A stretch of DNA of 64,000 bases from Bacteroides caecimuris (GCF_001688725.2 NZ_CP015401.2:1860001-1924000), one strand, 5' to 3'; shown: positions 1 through 7,402, numbered from the stretch's first letter. The notes: generated by a model not told the origin, from the sequence alone. Numbers and translations: made by a program.

Positions 1-231
1 GACTATTTTATTAGCTTCTATGTAATTCCGACTATTTCCACGAGCCAATTCTTGAAAAGAAGATAGTAAATTTAAAATAGAATACTTTTGCTCTCTTGTT
101 AAACCACTATACATTTCTGCTAAAGGATTATCTACTACATTCACATTTGGGGGATTTATTGTTTTCTCCTTGCCTTTTTTTACAACGAGAACAATAATCA
201 AGATGATAGCAATTATTATAAAGATTCCCAT
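1..231 (-). CDS. Small membrane-anchored protein, 3' part outside window
   Basis: Reading leftwards from an ATG at 229-231 there is an open frame of 77 codons that runs off the window. Residues 2-17 are almost entirely Ile, Leu, Val and Ala and form one N-terminal membrane helix, followed by a Lys-rich stretch and then a polar, probably cytoplasmic region. I do not recognise the family. It lies 27 nt downstream of the next minus-strand gene (259-540) and may share its transcript. It is AT-rich and probably belongs to DNA flanking the integrated element rather than to the element. The start is chosen because it places the hydrophobic segment at the N-terminus. Confidence 0.55.
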   Translation of the reverse strand, partial: MGIFIIIAIILIIVLVVKKGKEKTINPPNVNVVDNPLAEMYSGLTREQKYSILNLLSSFQELARGNSRNYIEANKIV

Positions 232-258
232 AATACTATTAATGTTAATGTATTGTTT

Positions 259-540
259 CTAATAAGATTTCAAATATGTATCTAACATCTTCTTACAAAT
301 GTTTTCCATTAATAGTTCATATTCAATATTTGTCAATCCGCTAGCTGAAAGTAGATTTTTATCCCGTTTTAACATGTCATAAGTTGAAGCTATTGCGGAT
401 TTTACTAACACGCCTGCTATAAGTTCATTTCCTCCACATTGTTTTATAGCTGTCATTACTGCATTTTTGTACGTTCTTTCAATCTCATCTCTAAAAATTT
501 CAAATTGAGTTTTTTTTCTGAATAAATCCAATAATCCCAT
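259..540 (-). CDS. Hypothetical 93-residue protein
   Basis: This is an intact 93-codon frame starting with ATG at 538-540. The product is charged and mainly alpha-helical in character, with no signal peptide or membrane segment. It begins with a short amphipathic Gly-Leu-Leu-Asp-Leu-Phe stretch. I cannot assign a family. It lies just upstream of the small membrane protein on the same strand, and its 5' side faces the terminator of the 6S-like RNA at about 594. AT-rich codon use matches its neighbour rather than the GC-richer element genes that start at 951. Confidence 0.55.
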   Translation of the reverse strand: MGLLDLFRKKTQFEIFRDEIERTYKNAVMTAIKQCGGNELIAGVLVKSAIASTYDMLKRDKNLLSASGLTNIEYELLMENICKKMLDTYLKSY

Positions 541-593
541 ATACTAATAATTTGTGTCTTTTTCAGTTCCTAAAAAGACATTCAAAATATAAC

Positions 594-735
594 AAAAAAG
601 CGCGGAACTGCAAATGCCACGTCTTAAGTTAGAGGTCCTGAGAAAACCTTGTAGTACAGATATGGATATAGCAGCCCACGCTATAGCGTGAGAACCACTA
701 TGCAAATCCTTGTACTACGTTTGAAATTTCTCAGA
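594..735 (-). ncRNA. Structured noncoding RNA, 6S-like
   Basis: Read on the minus strand this segment folds into a long rod. CTGAGAAA (complement of 727-734) pairs with TTTCTCAG (complement of 638-645). GTAGTACA (711-718) pairs with TGTACTAC (651-658). An ATAG/CTAT and GGAT/ATCC stem with a TTGC bulge follows, capped by a CACGC/GCGTG hairpin. The tail ends in a CGTGG/CCGCG hairpin (601-621) followed by a T-run on the minus strand (594-599), a typical intrinsic terminator. A long rod with a bulged promoter-like TTTGC segment is what 6S RNA looks like. The fold and terminator are seen; the 6S identity is an inference and it could be another abundant small RNA. Confidence 0.5.
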
Positions 736-835
736 TTTACGCATTATATGTATAGAATGAAAACAACATCCAATAAATTGATAACAAATATCCTGTAAAT
801 CAAAGTTTTATAATCTTATTTTTATTTTCGGTTGT

Positions 836-897
836 TTTCAGTACTTTCAGTAGATTGGCTCTTGTTTGGTGCAATTTTGTTTCTCATTTGTTTCTCA
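836..897. repeat. Short tandem direct repeats next to the integrase
   Basis: Two tandem repeats lie just before the recombinase gene. TTTCAGTAC/TTTCAGTAG occupies 836-853, and an exact duplicate of TTTGTTTCTCA occupies 876-886 and 887-897. Short direct repeats beside a tyrosine recombinase gene at an element end are typical of arm-type or core recombinase binding sites. That function, and the exact attachment core, cannot be settled without the other end of the element. Confidence 0.4.
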
Positions 898-914
898 AAT
901 TCGATACTTATTCG

Positions 915-922
915 TATATTTG
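915..922 (+). promoter_or_regulatory. Putative promoter (-7 box) of the integrase gene
   Basis: TATATTTG matches the Bacteroidota -7 consensus TAnnTTTG and lies 28 nt before the chosen integrase start. A TTTG at 887-890 could be the -33 element but is spaced 24 nt away, slightly long. That TTTG falls within the exact tandem repeat, so recombinase or regulator binding there could affect int expression. Confidence 0.5.
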
Positions 923-950
923 CAGTAGAAAAAATGAGAAAGGAATCCCT

Positions 951-2096
951 ATGGCACGAGTTAAGAATCATACAAAAGTCAAAGAGCCAATTCGTCTTCG
1001 GATGAAGTCGCTGAGCAATGGCAGCAAGAGCCTGTATCTGGATATATACCGCGACGGAAAGCGGACATATGAATACCTCAAGATGTATATTATCCCGGAA
1101 ACGGATAGCAACTCCCGCAGGCAGAATCAGACGACAATGGACGCCGCCAATGCCATCAAGTCGAAGCGTATTATCGAACTGACCAGTAATGAGGCCGGGA
1201 TTGTATTCCGTAAGGACAAGACTTTCCTGCTGGATTGGATGCAGGTTTATATGGAGGCTCAAGAGAGTGCCGGTAAGAAAGATGGCAGTCAAATCAAGAT
1301 TGCCATGCGCATACTGAAAGACTATGCCGGAGAAATGGTCACACTGGATCAGATTGACGGGGACTTTTGTCGTGGCTACATCACTTATCTGCTGACGGAA
1401 TATCATCCGAAAGGCAAGGACATATCGAACTACACGCTTCACAATTATTACCGTGCGTTGAACGGTGCGTTGAACTCTGCCGTCAGGAAGAAAAAGATGA
1501 AGGCCAACCCTTTCAACGAACTTGAGAAGTCGGAGAAAATCCGCAAGCCGGAGAGTATGCGGTCGTACATGACCATCGAAGAGGTACAGGCGTTGATTGA
1601 CACTCCTATGCCCCACGAGGAATACGAGATTGTAAAATGCGCATATCTGTTCTCCTGCTTTTGCGGATTACGCATCAGCGATATAATCAAGCTGAAATGG
1701 AATGACGTGTTCGTTGACAGGGGACAGTACCGTTTGGCCGTGTCCATGAAAAAGACCAAAGAGCCTATTTACCTGCCCCTCTCTCCTGAAGCGTTGAAGT
1801 GGATGCCGGAACGTGGGGGCAAATCATCAGAAGATAATGTGTTCGACCTGCCGTCCGCCAATACAATCAGAATGCAGCTCAAACCTTGGGCGAAAGCAGC
1901 CGGAATCTCCAAGCGGTTCTCCTACCACACCAGTCGCCATACGTTTGCCACCATGATGCTGACGCTCGGAGCGGACTTATATACTGTCTCGAAGCTGCTC
2001 GGCCATGCCGATGTGAAAATGACACAGGTGTATGCCAAGATTATCAATAAGAAAAAGGACGAGGCTGTGAATCTTGTAAACGGTTTGTTTCACTAA
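951..2096 (+). CDS. int: Tyrosine recombinase / ICE integrase
   Basis: This is a 381-residue phage-type integrase that would cut and rejoin DNA at the attachment sites to integrate and excise the element. An N-terminal SAM-like arm and core-binding region is followed by the catalytic domain. The catalytic set is visible: Arg in CGLRIS (about residue 241), HTSRH (His326, Arg329), LGHAD and the nucleophile Tyr361 in QVYAKI. I start at the ATG at 951, not the in-frame ATG at 855, because the promoter box at 915-922 would lie inside the longer frame and the extra 32 residues look non-coding. It lies at the left end of the element, reading inward, which is usual for Bacteroides conjugative transposons. 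Confidence 0.93.
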   Translation: MARVKNHTKVKEPIRLRMKSLSNGSKSLYLDIYRDGKRTYEYLKMYIIPETDSNSRRQNQTTMDAANAIKSKRIIELTSNEAGIVFRKDKTFLLDWMQVYMEAQESAGKKDGSQIKIAMRILKDYAGEMVTLDQIDGDFCRGYITYLLTEYHPKGKDISNYTLHNYYRALNGALNSAVRKKKMKANPFNELEKSEKIRKPESMRSYMTIEEVQALIDTPMPHEEYEIVKCAYLFSCFCGLRISDIIKLKWNDVFVDRGQYRLAVSMKKTKEPIYLPLSPEALKWMPERGGKSSEDNVFDLPSANTIRMQLKPWAKAAGISKRFSYHTSRHTFATMMLTLGADLYTVSKLLGHADVKMTQVYAKIINKKKDEAVNLVNGLFH

Positions 2097-2295
2097 TTGA
2101 AGGCATTCTGTGGTCCATGTCTAATTTACAAACATATATTTACGGCATTTCTCCGGTTGTAAATGCAACCGAAGTTAATGCTTCCATCACATATTATAAA
2201 CTCAAAAAGGTAAATCGACATGAAAAGACCTGAAGACGGCCTTCTCTCTTTTTGGAGGGAGCCAACACCTGCAGCACTTCGCTGCGGACAAGGAT

Positions 2296-3000
2296 GTGGC
2301 GAATGAACTTTTCGCCCTGCTTACCGAAGCAAAAACAGTTTATCTCCACGATGTTGTGTTGGGTGGTAAACAGTACCACCGCTATGTGGACGATTTCGTA
2401 AACGGACACCGGTACATAGACTGTGACCATGCGGCCTGCCGGAACTGCCACGAAATGAACATCCACATTGTCAAGGGGCTGCTGACCGAGTGCGCCAGTT
2501 CCGTCCAGCCCTGCTTTGCCGCACCGGATTTCACGTTTAATGAGTGCATGAAGTTGAAACGGATGTATGACACCTCGGAATCGTTGTCTTCGCTTGGTCC
2601 GCCCCGTATCAACCGACCTGCGGCTCTCTCTCTTTCTTTTGGTTGTAATTTTACCCCGGAACAGATGAAAAGTATAGTGGCTTGCGCCAATACTTATCAT
2701 CTGTTCTGTGTTTCTGTACGCATTGAAGACATGGAGGCTCTCTTCGCCTGCAAGAAGGGCTTTTCCATCCGCGTGAACAATATCCGCCGTGTGGTAATCC
2801 TGTTCGATGCGCTTCTTGAAAACTCGTTCATCCAATCTCGGTGGCAGAATGTTCTCGGCAAGGGCGCATTCCTGCAGTCCAAGGACGGGACACGCTCCGT
2901 TTCGGTGTCAACCCTGTCTTCCGCGCTGTCATCCATCAAGAACAACATGACATCGGTCGCATACAGCATCCGAAAGGTCATTGATCGGCTGAAAGAATGA
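2296..3000 (+). CDS. Uncharacterised element protein, 5' end probably frameshifted
   Basis: This is an open frame of 234 codons beginning at GTG 2296, with a long soluble product that I do not recognise. Upstream in the same frame the sequence stays protein-like (Leu-Lys-Thr-Ala-Phe-Ser-Leu-Phe-Gly-Gly) back to about 2224, where it meets a stop. An ATG at 2220 with a purine-rich AAAAAGG a few bases upstream starts a different frame that ends after 28 codons. Removing one A from the AAAA at 2223-2226 would join that ATG to the long frame, giving an N-terminus Met-Lys-Asp-Leu-Lys. The gene therefore looks like a roughly 260-residue protein damaged by a 1-nt insertion, or read from an internal GTG. 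It lies between int and the HTH gene. Confidence 0.6.
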   Translation: MANELFALLTEAKTVYLHDVVLGGKQYHRYVDDFVNGHRYIDCDHAACRNCHEMNIHIVKGLLTECASSVQPCFAAPDFTFNECMKLKRMYDTSESLSSLGPPRINRPAALSLSFGCNFTPEQMKSIVACANTYHLFCVSVRIEDMEALFACKKGFSIRVNNIRRVVILFDALLENSFIQSRWQNVLGKGAFLQSKDGTRSVSVSTLSSALSSIKNNMTSVAYSIRKVIDRLKE

Positions 3001-3106
3001 CAGAAAGTGACAAGAAGCGAAGTATGTGAAAGGTAAAAGCATGAGAGTTACAATGACACGTGCATAGTATCATTCCCCAAATCACGGCATCTTCGTTTAC
3101 AGGACA

Positions 3107-3144
3107 TACCTTTGACCTCCGTTAGCGCGCTGCATAACGGAGGT
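3107..3144 (+). promoter_or_regulatory. Promoter -7 box with a hairpin at the transcript start
   Basis: TACCTTTG at 3107-3114 is an exact TAnnTTTG box. It is followed at once by a perfect 10-bp inverted repeat, ACCTCCGTTA (3115-3124) and TAACGGAGGT (3135-3144), around a 10-nt GC-rich loop. The transcript of the HTH/ATPase/primase operon would begin at or inside this hairpin. It could be a 5' protective stem or an operator; the sequence does not decide. Confidence 0.5.
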
Positions 3145-3179
3145 TTCATCTCCATTGTCAAAAATCAAACTGTGTTATT

Positions 3180-3575
3180 ATGCCGAATAGAATGACATTC
3201 ATGGAGCGGATGAGCGGACGGCTCGCCGCCATCGAATCGGTACTGAAGAAATTGGAACCGGTCGAAAGTCTCTTGGAGCGTATTACGCTGCTGGAAAATA
3301 CCATCTTCACGACCAAGAGAGTTTTCACATTTCAGGAAGCCTGCATGTATATCGGGGTTTCTGAAAGTATGCTGTACAAGCTCACATCGAGCAAGGAGAT
3401 ACCGCACTACAAACCGCGCGGTAAAATGGTTTATTTCGCCAAGGAGGAATTGGACGAATGGCTGTTGCAGAATTATGAACCTACCATGAACGAGGCAGTG
3501 CGCAGGGTGACGGAAGCCGCCGCCACAGAACCGTTCCTTAACAAGAGACGCTATGGAAAACGAAAGAAGGATTGA
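3180..3575 (+). CDS. Helix-turn-helix DNA-binding protein (excisionase / HTH_17 type)
   Basis: This is a 131-residue protein. The N-terminal third has a coiled-coil-like run of Leu/Ile heptads (about residues 15-40). It is followed by a MerR/excisionase-like winged HTH (about 47-97) with the typical pattern FTFQEACMYIGVSESMLYKL, then HYKPRGKMVYF and EELDEWL. In Bacteroides elements such proteins act as recombination directionality factors or regulators. It is the first gene after the promoter at 3107, and its last 23 nt overlap the ATPase gene. That suggests a translationally coupled excision/replication operon. An internal Met at 3192 is an alternative start. Confidence 0.8.
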   Translation: MPNRMTFMERMSGRLAAIESVLKKLEPVESLLERITLLENTIFTTKRVFTFQEACMYIGVSESMLYKLTSSKEIPHYKPRGKMVYFAKEELDEWLLQNYEPTMNEAVRRVTEAAATEPFLNKRRYGKRKKD

Positions 3576-4653
3576 CCGCACAACCAGCATGGGGATGGAT
3601 GAACACCGCCTGTCGGACATCCTCCATGCCTCGCAAATCAAGGCGACGGACATTTATGAGACCCCTCCGCAAATCATCTGGATAGATAACTCAACGATTG
3701 CCACGCTCGGCAATTTCAGTGCATCGACTGGCAAGGCGAAATCGAAAAAGACGTTCAACGTCTCTGCGCTTGTCGCCGCATCATTGGCGGGGAAACAAGT
3801 ATTGAACTACCGTGCACATCTGCCCGAAGGCAAACAGCGTATTCTGTACGTCGATACGGAACAGAGCCGTTTCCATTGCCGCTCGGTATTGGAGCGTATA
3901 TTGCGGCTGGCCGGGTTGCCCACGACGACCGATCCGGAGAATCTCGATTTTTTCTGCCTGCGTGAATATTCGCCGTCGGTGCGTATCGAGGTCATCGACT
4001 ATGCGCTGCGCCAACAGAAAGGCTACGGACTGGTCATCATCGACGGCATTCGCGACCTGATGCTCGACATCAATAATGCCGGTGAATCGGTGGAAGTCAT
4101 CAACCGGATGATGGAATGGTCTTCGAGATACGACCTGCACATCCACTGTGTGCTTCATTTGAACAAAGGGGACAACAACGTGCGCGGACATATCGGAACG
4201 GAGATGAGCAACAAGGCGGAGACCGTGCTGGTCATCAGCAAGAGTAACGAGAATCCCGGCATCAGCGAAGTCCATGCGCTCCATATCCGGGAAAAAGAGT
4301 TCAAGCCGTTTGCATTTACCATCAATGAAACAGGACTGCCCGTCATTGCGGAAGTACACTCGTTTGGCGAGCCCCCGAAGCCCAAGGCAAGAACGGGGTT
4401 TACGGAACTGAGCATCGAACAGCACCGCGAAGCTCTCTCTGCCGCATTCGGGGAAAAGCCCATCCGGGGATTCGACAACCTGCTGCAGAGCCTGATGGTC
4501 TCCTACGAGGCAATCGGGTTCAAACGCGGCCGGAGTGTCATGATAAAACTGATGCAATACCTGATAGACAACCTCAAGCTCATCATCAAACGGGACAAGT
4601 TGTTCTATTACGACATGACGCCTACCGAGGCCATGCTTTTTGATGAAGAATGA
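3553..4653 (+). CDS. AAA ATPase, RepA-like helicase family
   Basis: This is a 366-residue P-loop ATPase. A Walker A-like SASTGKAKSKKT is seen near residues 55-66, an ILYVDTEQS strand near residue 97 and a Walker B-type GLVIIDGIRDL near residue 158. HCVLHLNKG follows. This order is that of AAA_25/RepA-like hexameric helicases of plasmids and mobile elements. The C-terminal third resembles a winged-helix tail. Its placement between an HTH protein and a Toprim primase is the pattern of mobilizable and conjugative Bacteroides elements whose excised circle can replicate. The inferred role is DNA unwinding at the element's origin. Confidence 0.75.
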   Translation: MENERRIDRTTSMGMDEHRLSDILHASQIKATDIYETPPQIIWIDNSTIATLGNFSASTGKAKSKKTFNVSALVAASLAGKQVLNYRAHLPEGKQRILYVDTEQSRFHCRSVLERILRLAGLPTTTDPENLDFFCLREYSPSVRIEVIDYALRQQKGYGLVIIDGIRDLMLDINNAGESVEVINRMMEWSSRYDLHIHCVLHLNKGDNNVRGHIGTEMSNKAETVLVISKSNENPGISEVHALHIREKEFKPFAFTINETGLPVIAEVHSFGEPPKPKARTGFTELSIEQHREALSAAFGEKPIRGFDNLLQSLMVSYEAIGFKRGRSVMIKLMQYLIDNLKLIIKRDKLFYYDMTPTEAMLFDEE

Positions 4654-4675
4654 AGTCGTGCGCGGGCTTATATCA

Positions 4676-4731
4676 TTTAGTTTACTTTAGTATTTATATA
4701 TATAGGGGAAAAACTAAACTAAACCTTTTTT
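4676..4731 (+). other. AT-rich dyad with T-run (weak terminator or operator)
   Basis: Two TTTAGT hexamers (4676-4681, 4686-4691) face two overlapping ACTAAA hexamers (4713-4723), followed by CC and seven T. The arrangement can form an A/T-rich hairpin ending in a T-run between the ATPase and primase genes. It may be a leaky terminator that lowers primase expression, or a protein binding site. Confidence 0.35.
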
Positions 4732-4755
4732 TGAAATCAAGTGAAAGAAAAATAG

Positions 4756-5643
4756 ATGACCATAGCAGAAGCAAAACAAGTACGCATCGTGGATTTTCTG
4801 GCACAGCTCGGCCACCATGCACAGCATATAAAATCGGAACAATACTGGTACTTCTCACCGTTACGGAACGAGCGTACCCCGTCGTTCAAGGTGAATGACC
4901 GAATCAATGAATGGTACGATTTCGGCGAGGCGACCGGCGGCGACCTGGTGGAACTGGCAAAATACATTTGCCGGACGGACTGCGTGAGCGAGGCACTGGC
5001 GTATATCGAGAGGCTTGTGAATGGCGCATCACTACCGAGAACCCGTATGCCGACCGCTCCACCCCGACCGGTGGAGGCTGAAATGAAAGACGTGATCGTG
5101 ATTCCACTCCGCCATCACGCCCTGTTCTCTTACCTCCAATCCCGGCTTATCGACGCGGACATCGGCCGTATGTATTGCAAGGAGGTGCATTATGAACTGC
5201 GAGGCCGTCATTATTTCGCTCTCGCATTCGGCAATACCTCCGGTGGTTACGAGGTGCGCAACGCCTATTACAAGGGATGCCTGAACAACAAGGACATCTC
5301 ATTGATAAGACATCTGACAGAAGAGACACAGGAAAATGTCTGTGTTTTCGAGGGCTTCATGGATTTCCTTTCCTATATGACACTGAAACTGGCAGGCGAC
5401 CGAACGGTCTGTCTTGCCATGCCATGCGACTACCTCGTGATGAACTCGGTAAACAACTTGAAAAAGACGCTGGCACGTTTACAGGAATATTCGGTCATCC
5501 ACTGTTATCTCGACAATGACCTTGCCGGGCAGAGAACCACAGAGACCATTGCCGGGATGTATGATGGACGTGTCAGCGATGAATCCTGCCACTATGCGGA
5601 ATACAAAGACCTGAACGATTACCTGCGCGGAAAGAAACGCTGA
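4756..5643 (+). CDS. DNA primase with CHC2-like N-terminus and Toprim domain
   Basis: This is a 295-residue primase of mobile-element type. The N-terminal part (about 1-75) has the primase zinc-domain layout, with YWYFSPLRNERTPSFKVN and DFGEATGGDLVELA, but the usual zinc cysteines are mostly missing, as in other element-borne members. The Toprim domain follows, with the catalytic Glu in VCVFEGFMDFLSY (near residue 198) and the metal-binding HCYLDNDLAGQ (near 253). It would lay primers for replication of the excised or transferred strand, working with the upstream helicase-like ATPase. A strong terminator at 5671 ends this operon. Confidence 0.85.
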   Translation: MTIAEAKQVRIVDFLAQLGHHAQHIKSEQYWYFSPLRNERTPSFKVNDRINEWYDFGEATGGDLVELAKYICRTDCVSEALAYIERLVNGASLPRTRMPTAPPRPVEAEMKDVIVIPLRHHALFSYLQSRLIDADIGRMYCKEVHYELRGRHYFALAFGNTSGGYEVRNAYYKGCLNNKDISLIRHLTEETQENVCVFEGFMDFLSYMTLKLAGDRTVCLAMPCDYLVMNSVNNLKKTLARLQEYSVIHCYLDNDLAGQRTTETIAGMYDGRVSDESCHYAEYKDLNDYLRGKKR

Positions 5644-5670
5644 TATTCAGTGTTCTCCTTTGCCACCTAA

Positions 5671-5696
5671 AGCTCTCCACCACGAGAGCTTTTTTT
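5671..5696 (+). terminator. Intrinsic terminator after the primase gene
   Basis: AGCTCTC (5671-5677) and GAGAGCT (5684-5690) form a perfect 7-bp stem around CACCAC, followed by a run of T to 5696. It separates the replication operon from the tra operon. Confidence 0.85.
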
Positions 5697-5737
5697 ATGC
5701 CCCGATTTCTCCATTTCCCTCCATAGAGACTGCAATA

Positions 5738-5761
5738 TAGTACGATTTAATAGTTCGATTT
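5738..5761 (+). promoter_or_regulatory. Direct repeats TAGTwCGATTT upstream of the tra promoter
   Basis: TAGTACGATTT at 5738-5748 and TAGTTCGATTT at 5751-5761 form a 13-nt-period direct repeat. The first copy starts 99 nt upstream of the putative tra -7 box (5837). The same 11-mer occurs at 37003-37013, 100 nt upstream of the -7 box of the second large operon. A shared activator or repressor site is inferred. Confidence 0.5.
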
Positions 5762-5813
5762 TTGGAAATTACATAAATCTCATTAACGAAATAGATGTTT
5801 AATGCTCAATTAT

Positions 5814-5844
5814 TTTATGGTTTTATATTTCGTGCGTTTCTTTG
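5814..5844 (+). promoter_or_regulatory. Putative promoter of the tra operon
   Basis: TTTA (5814-5817), 19 nt, then TTTCTTTG (5837-5844) followed by CA. The spacing is exactly that of Bacteroidota promoters but each box departs from consensus by one base (TTTG and TAnnTTTG expected). A weak promoter needing activation would fit the upstream direct repeats. Confidence 0.4.
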
Positions 5845-5886
5845 CAAAATCATACTAATACAAATTTTAATATTCATACTAAATAC

Positions 5887-6330
5887 ATGAACTCATATTT
5901 CATTTTTGCCATCGTCCTGACGGTTGCCTACATCATTTACTACGCCGTCATCATAGCGCATGACATCTACGGGAAAAAGGGGACGGACAAACCGAACGAG
6001 GAAGTTTTCGACCTCGGCGCACCGGAAGAGGAAGAGAGTGTGGCTGTCACGGAAAGCGAGACCGGCTTCAGTATCGGTAGCGAGAACTACGAGACGGAAA
6101 GTACGGCTACCTCTTCCGAAACATCCCTTGAGGATGTCAAGGACAAACCGGGAACGGCGCAGGAGAAACTGGAACGGCTGAAGGCCGAGGCGGAGGAACA
6201 GATGGAAGAGACCACGCCTTACCTGTCGGACGCACGCACGTCGGAGGAGATGTACAAGGCTATGATTTCCAAGGGACGGTTAGACAACCGACCGGAAATA
6301 AAGTGGAACCCAATTCAAGACCGGTTGTGA
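5887..6330 (+). CDS. Membrane-anchored conjugation-region protein (first gene of tra operon)
   Basis: From the ATG at 5887 this is a 147-residue protein with one N-terminal membrane helix (about residues 2-24). A very acidic, Ser/Thr/Glu-rich and probably disordered middle follows, and a short conserved-looking C-terminus (EMYKAMISKGRLDNRPEIKW). The longer frame from 5842 adds 15 residues lying in the leader, so I reject it. Position immediately before two DUF4134 proteins matches the TraC/TraD place in CTn-type tra operons. The detailed role is unknown; it may anchor or regulate the T4SS inner-membrane complex. It ends 1 nt before the next gene. Confidence 0.7.
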   Translation: MNSYFIFAIVLTVAYIIYYAVIIAHDIYGKKGTDKPNEEVFDLGAPEEEESVAVTESETGFSIGSENYETESTATSSETSLEDVKDKPGTAQEKLERLKAEAEEQMEETTPYLSDARTSEEMYKAMISKGRLDNRPEIKWNPIQDRL

Positions 6331-6331
6331 G

Positions 6332-6658
6332 ATGTCGAAAGCTAAAAAGATTCTATGTGCGCTGTGCCTCCCGTTCCCCTACACGACTTTTGCCAAAAGC
6401 GGCAGCGTGAACTATAGCTGGGGAGCGGATGCGTTGGCCACGATGCACGACTTCGTGGTGACGATGATGCTCTATGTCCAGTATATCTGTTGCGCTATCG
6501 CCGGAGTTTACGTCATCGTGTCCGTCTGTCAGATATACATCAAGATGAACACGGGCGAGGACGGCATCACCAAGTCGATAATGACGCTTGTAGGTGCGTG
6601 CCTGTTCCTGATCGGGGCATTCTATGTTTTCCCGGTTTTCTTCGGCTACCGCATATAA
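6332..6658 (+). CDS. DUF4134 membrane protein, TraE-like copy 1
   Basis: This is a 108-residue protein with a cleavable N-terminal hydrophobic segment (about 1-21) and two membrane helices (about 45-68 and 82-102). The pattern of short protein, signal-like start and paired helices separated by a charged turn is that of DUF4134/TraE, the presumed VirB2/VirB3-like small membrane subunit of Bacteroidota T4SS. It is the first of two tandem related genes; compare the IAGVYVIVSV helix here with the IAGVVAIVGA helix in the gene at 6713. The start follows the upstream stop directly, so translation is probably coupled. Confidence 0.75.
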   Translation: MSKAKKILCALCLPFPYTTFAKSGSVNYSWGADALATMHDFVVTMMLYVQYICCAIAGVYVIVSVCQIYIKMNTGEDGITKSIMTLVGACLFLIGAFYVFPVFFGYRI

Positions 6659-6712
6659 CCTTACTTGTATCAGGTCGCAGACAAATAAAGTATTCACTAA
6701 AAAAGTAAACGT

Positions 6713-7090
6713 ATGTTTCAGAAAACCAAACAACTGTGCCGCAAGGCATTCGGATTCGTCAACGGAATCCCTACCAAAGTAATGATGTTCTCCTTCATGC
6801 TGCTGTCCGGCATGGTGGCGAAAGCGCAGAACTCCGCAGGCGACTATTCCGCCGGTACGAGCGCATTATCCACTGTCGCGGAGGAGATTGCCAAGTATGT
6901 GCCTATTATGGTGAAATTGTGCTACGCCATTGCCGGCGTTGTGGCCATCGTGGGTGCAATCTCGGTATATATCGCCATGAACAACGAGGAGCAGGACGTC
7001 AAGAAGAAGATCATGATGGTCGTGGGAGCCTGTATCTTCCTCATTGCGGCGGCCAAGGCGTTGCCTCTGTTCTTCGGTATTGCCGCTTAA
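6713..7090 (+). CDS. traE: DUF4134 membrane protein, TraE-like copy 2
   Basis: This is a 125-residue protein with an N-terminal signal segment ending near residue 38 (MVAKAQNSAG) and two membrane helices (about 62-84 and 98-121). It ends with KALPLFFG, close in arrangement to the preceding paralogue's YVFPVFFG. The family is DUF4134, called TraE in CTnDOT-type elements. A signal peptide plus two helices suggests a small, possibly pilin-like or channel subunit in the inner membrane. Carrying two tandem versions may reflect heteromeric assembly. The gene is 54 nt after copy 1 and 15 nt before traF. Confidence 0.82.
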   Translation: MFQKTKQLCRKAFGFVNGIPTKVMMFSFMLLSGMVAKAQNSAGDYSAGTSALSTVAEEIAKYVPIMVKLCYAIAGVVAIVGAISVYIAMNNEEQDVKKKIMMVVGACIFLIAAAKALPLFFGIAA

Positions 7091-7105
7091 ACATCAAGGA
7101 TAAGT

Positions 7106-7402
7106 ATGAAAGGCAAGGACGAACGCTATCCGGACTACCCGCTGTTCAAGGGACTGCAACGGCCTCTTGAGTTTTTGGGCATCCAAGGCCGGTATATATA
7201 TTGGGCGGCGGTGACGACGTGCGGAGCCATTGTCGGCTTTGTCGCCGCCTACTGCCTGCTCGGTTTCATTGCCGGGCTTGTCGTGCTGGCAGCCGTCGTA
7301 TCGGCCGGTATCGTGCTCATCCTCCTCAAACAGCGGAAAGGACTGCATAGCAAGAAGGTCGTTCCGGGTGTGTATGTGTATGCCCACTCGCGCAAGATCT
7401 GA
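7106..7402 (+). CDS. traF: DUF4133 membrane protein, TraF (VirB3-like)
   Basis: This is a 98-residue protein. After a short cytoplasmic start (YPDYPLFKGLQRPLEFLGI) come two closely spaced membrane helices (about 30-50 and 52-70), then a basic tail. A YPLYKGL-type N-terminus followed by a helical hairpin is typical of TraF/DUF4133, the presumed VirB3 equivalent that works with the TraG ATPase. It lies between TraE and TraG as in other Bacteroides conjugative elements. The 111-nt gap to traG holds a strong hairpin. Confidence 0.85.
   Translation: MKGKDERYPDYPLFKGLQRPLEFLGIQGRYIYWAAVTTCGAIVGFVAAYCLLGFIAGLVVLAAVVSAGIVLILLKQRKGLHSKKVVPGVYVYAHSRKI

Noticed and set aside
594..735. tmRNA or tRNA gene as the insertion site
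   Set aside because: No tRNA-like acceptor or T-loop and no tag-coding frame; the rod shape with terminator fits a 6S-like RNA better.
822..1616. Long minus-strand open frame opposite the integrase
   Set aside because: It is antisense to a clear tyrosine recombinase gene and its product has no recognisable domain; codon-mirror artefact.
2154..2171. CGGTTGT/GCAACCG hairpin after the integrase as a terminator
   Set aside because: Stem of 6-7 bp without a following T-run; too weak to call.
3781..4557. Long minus-strand open frame opposite the RepA-like ATPase
   Set aside because: His/Val/Gln-rich composition typical of a shadow frame; the plus-strand gene has clear ATPase motifs.
4650..4898. 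82-codon plus-strand frame starting at the end of the ATPase gene
   Set aside because: It overlaps the start of the primase gene in another frame and covers the AT-rich dyad; no domain.
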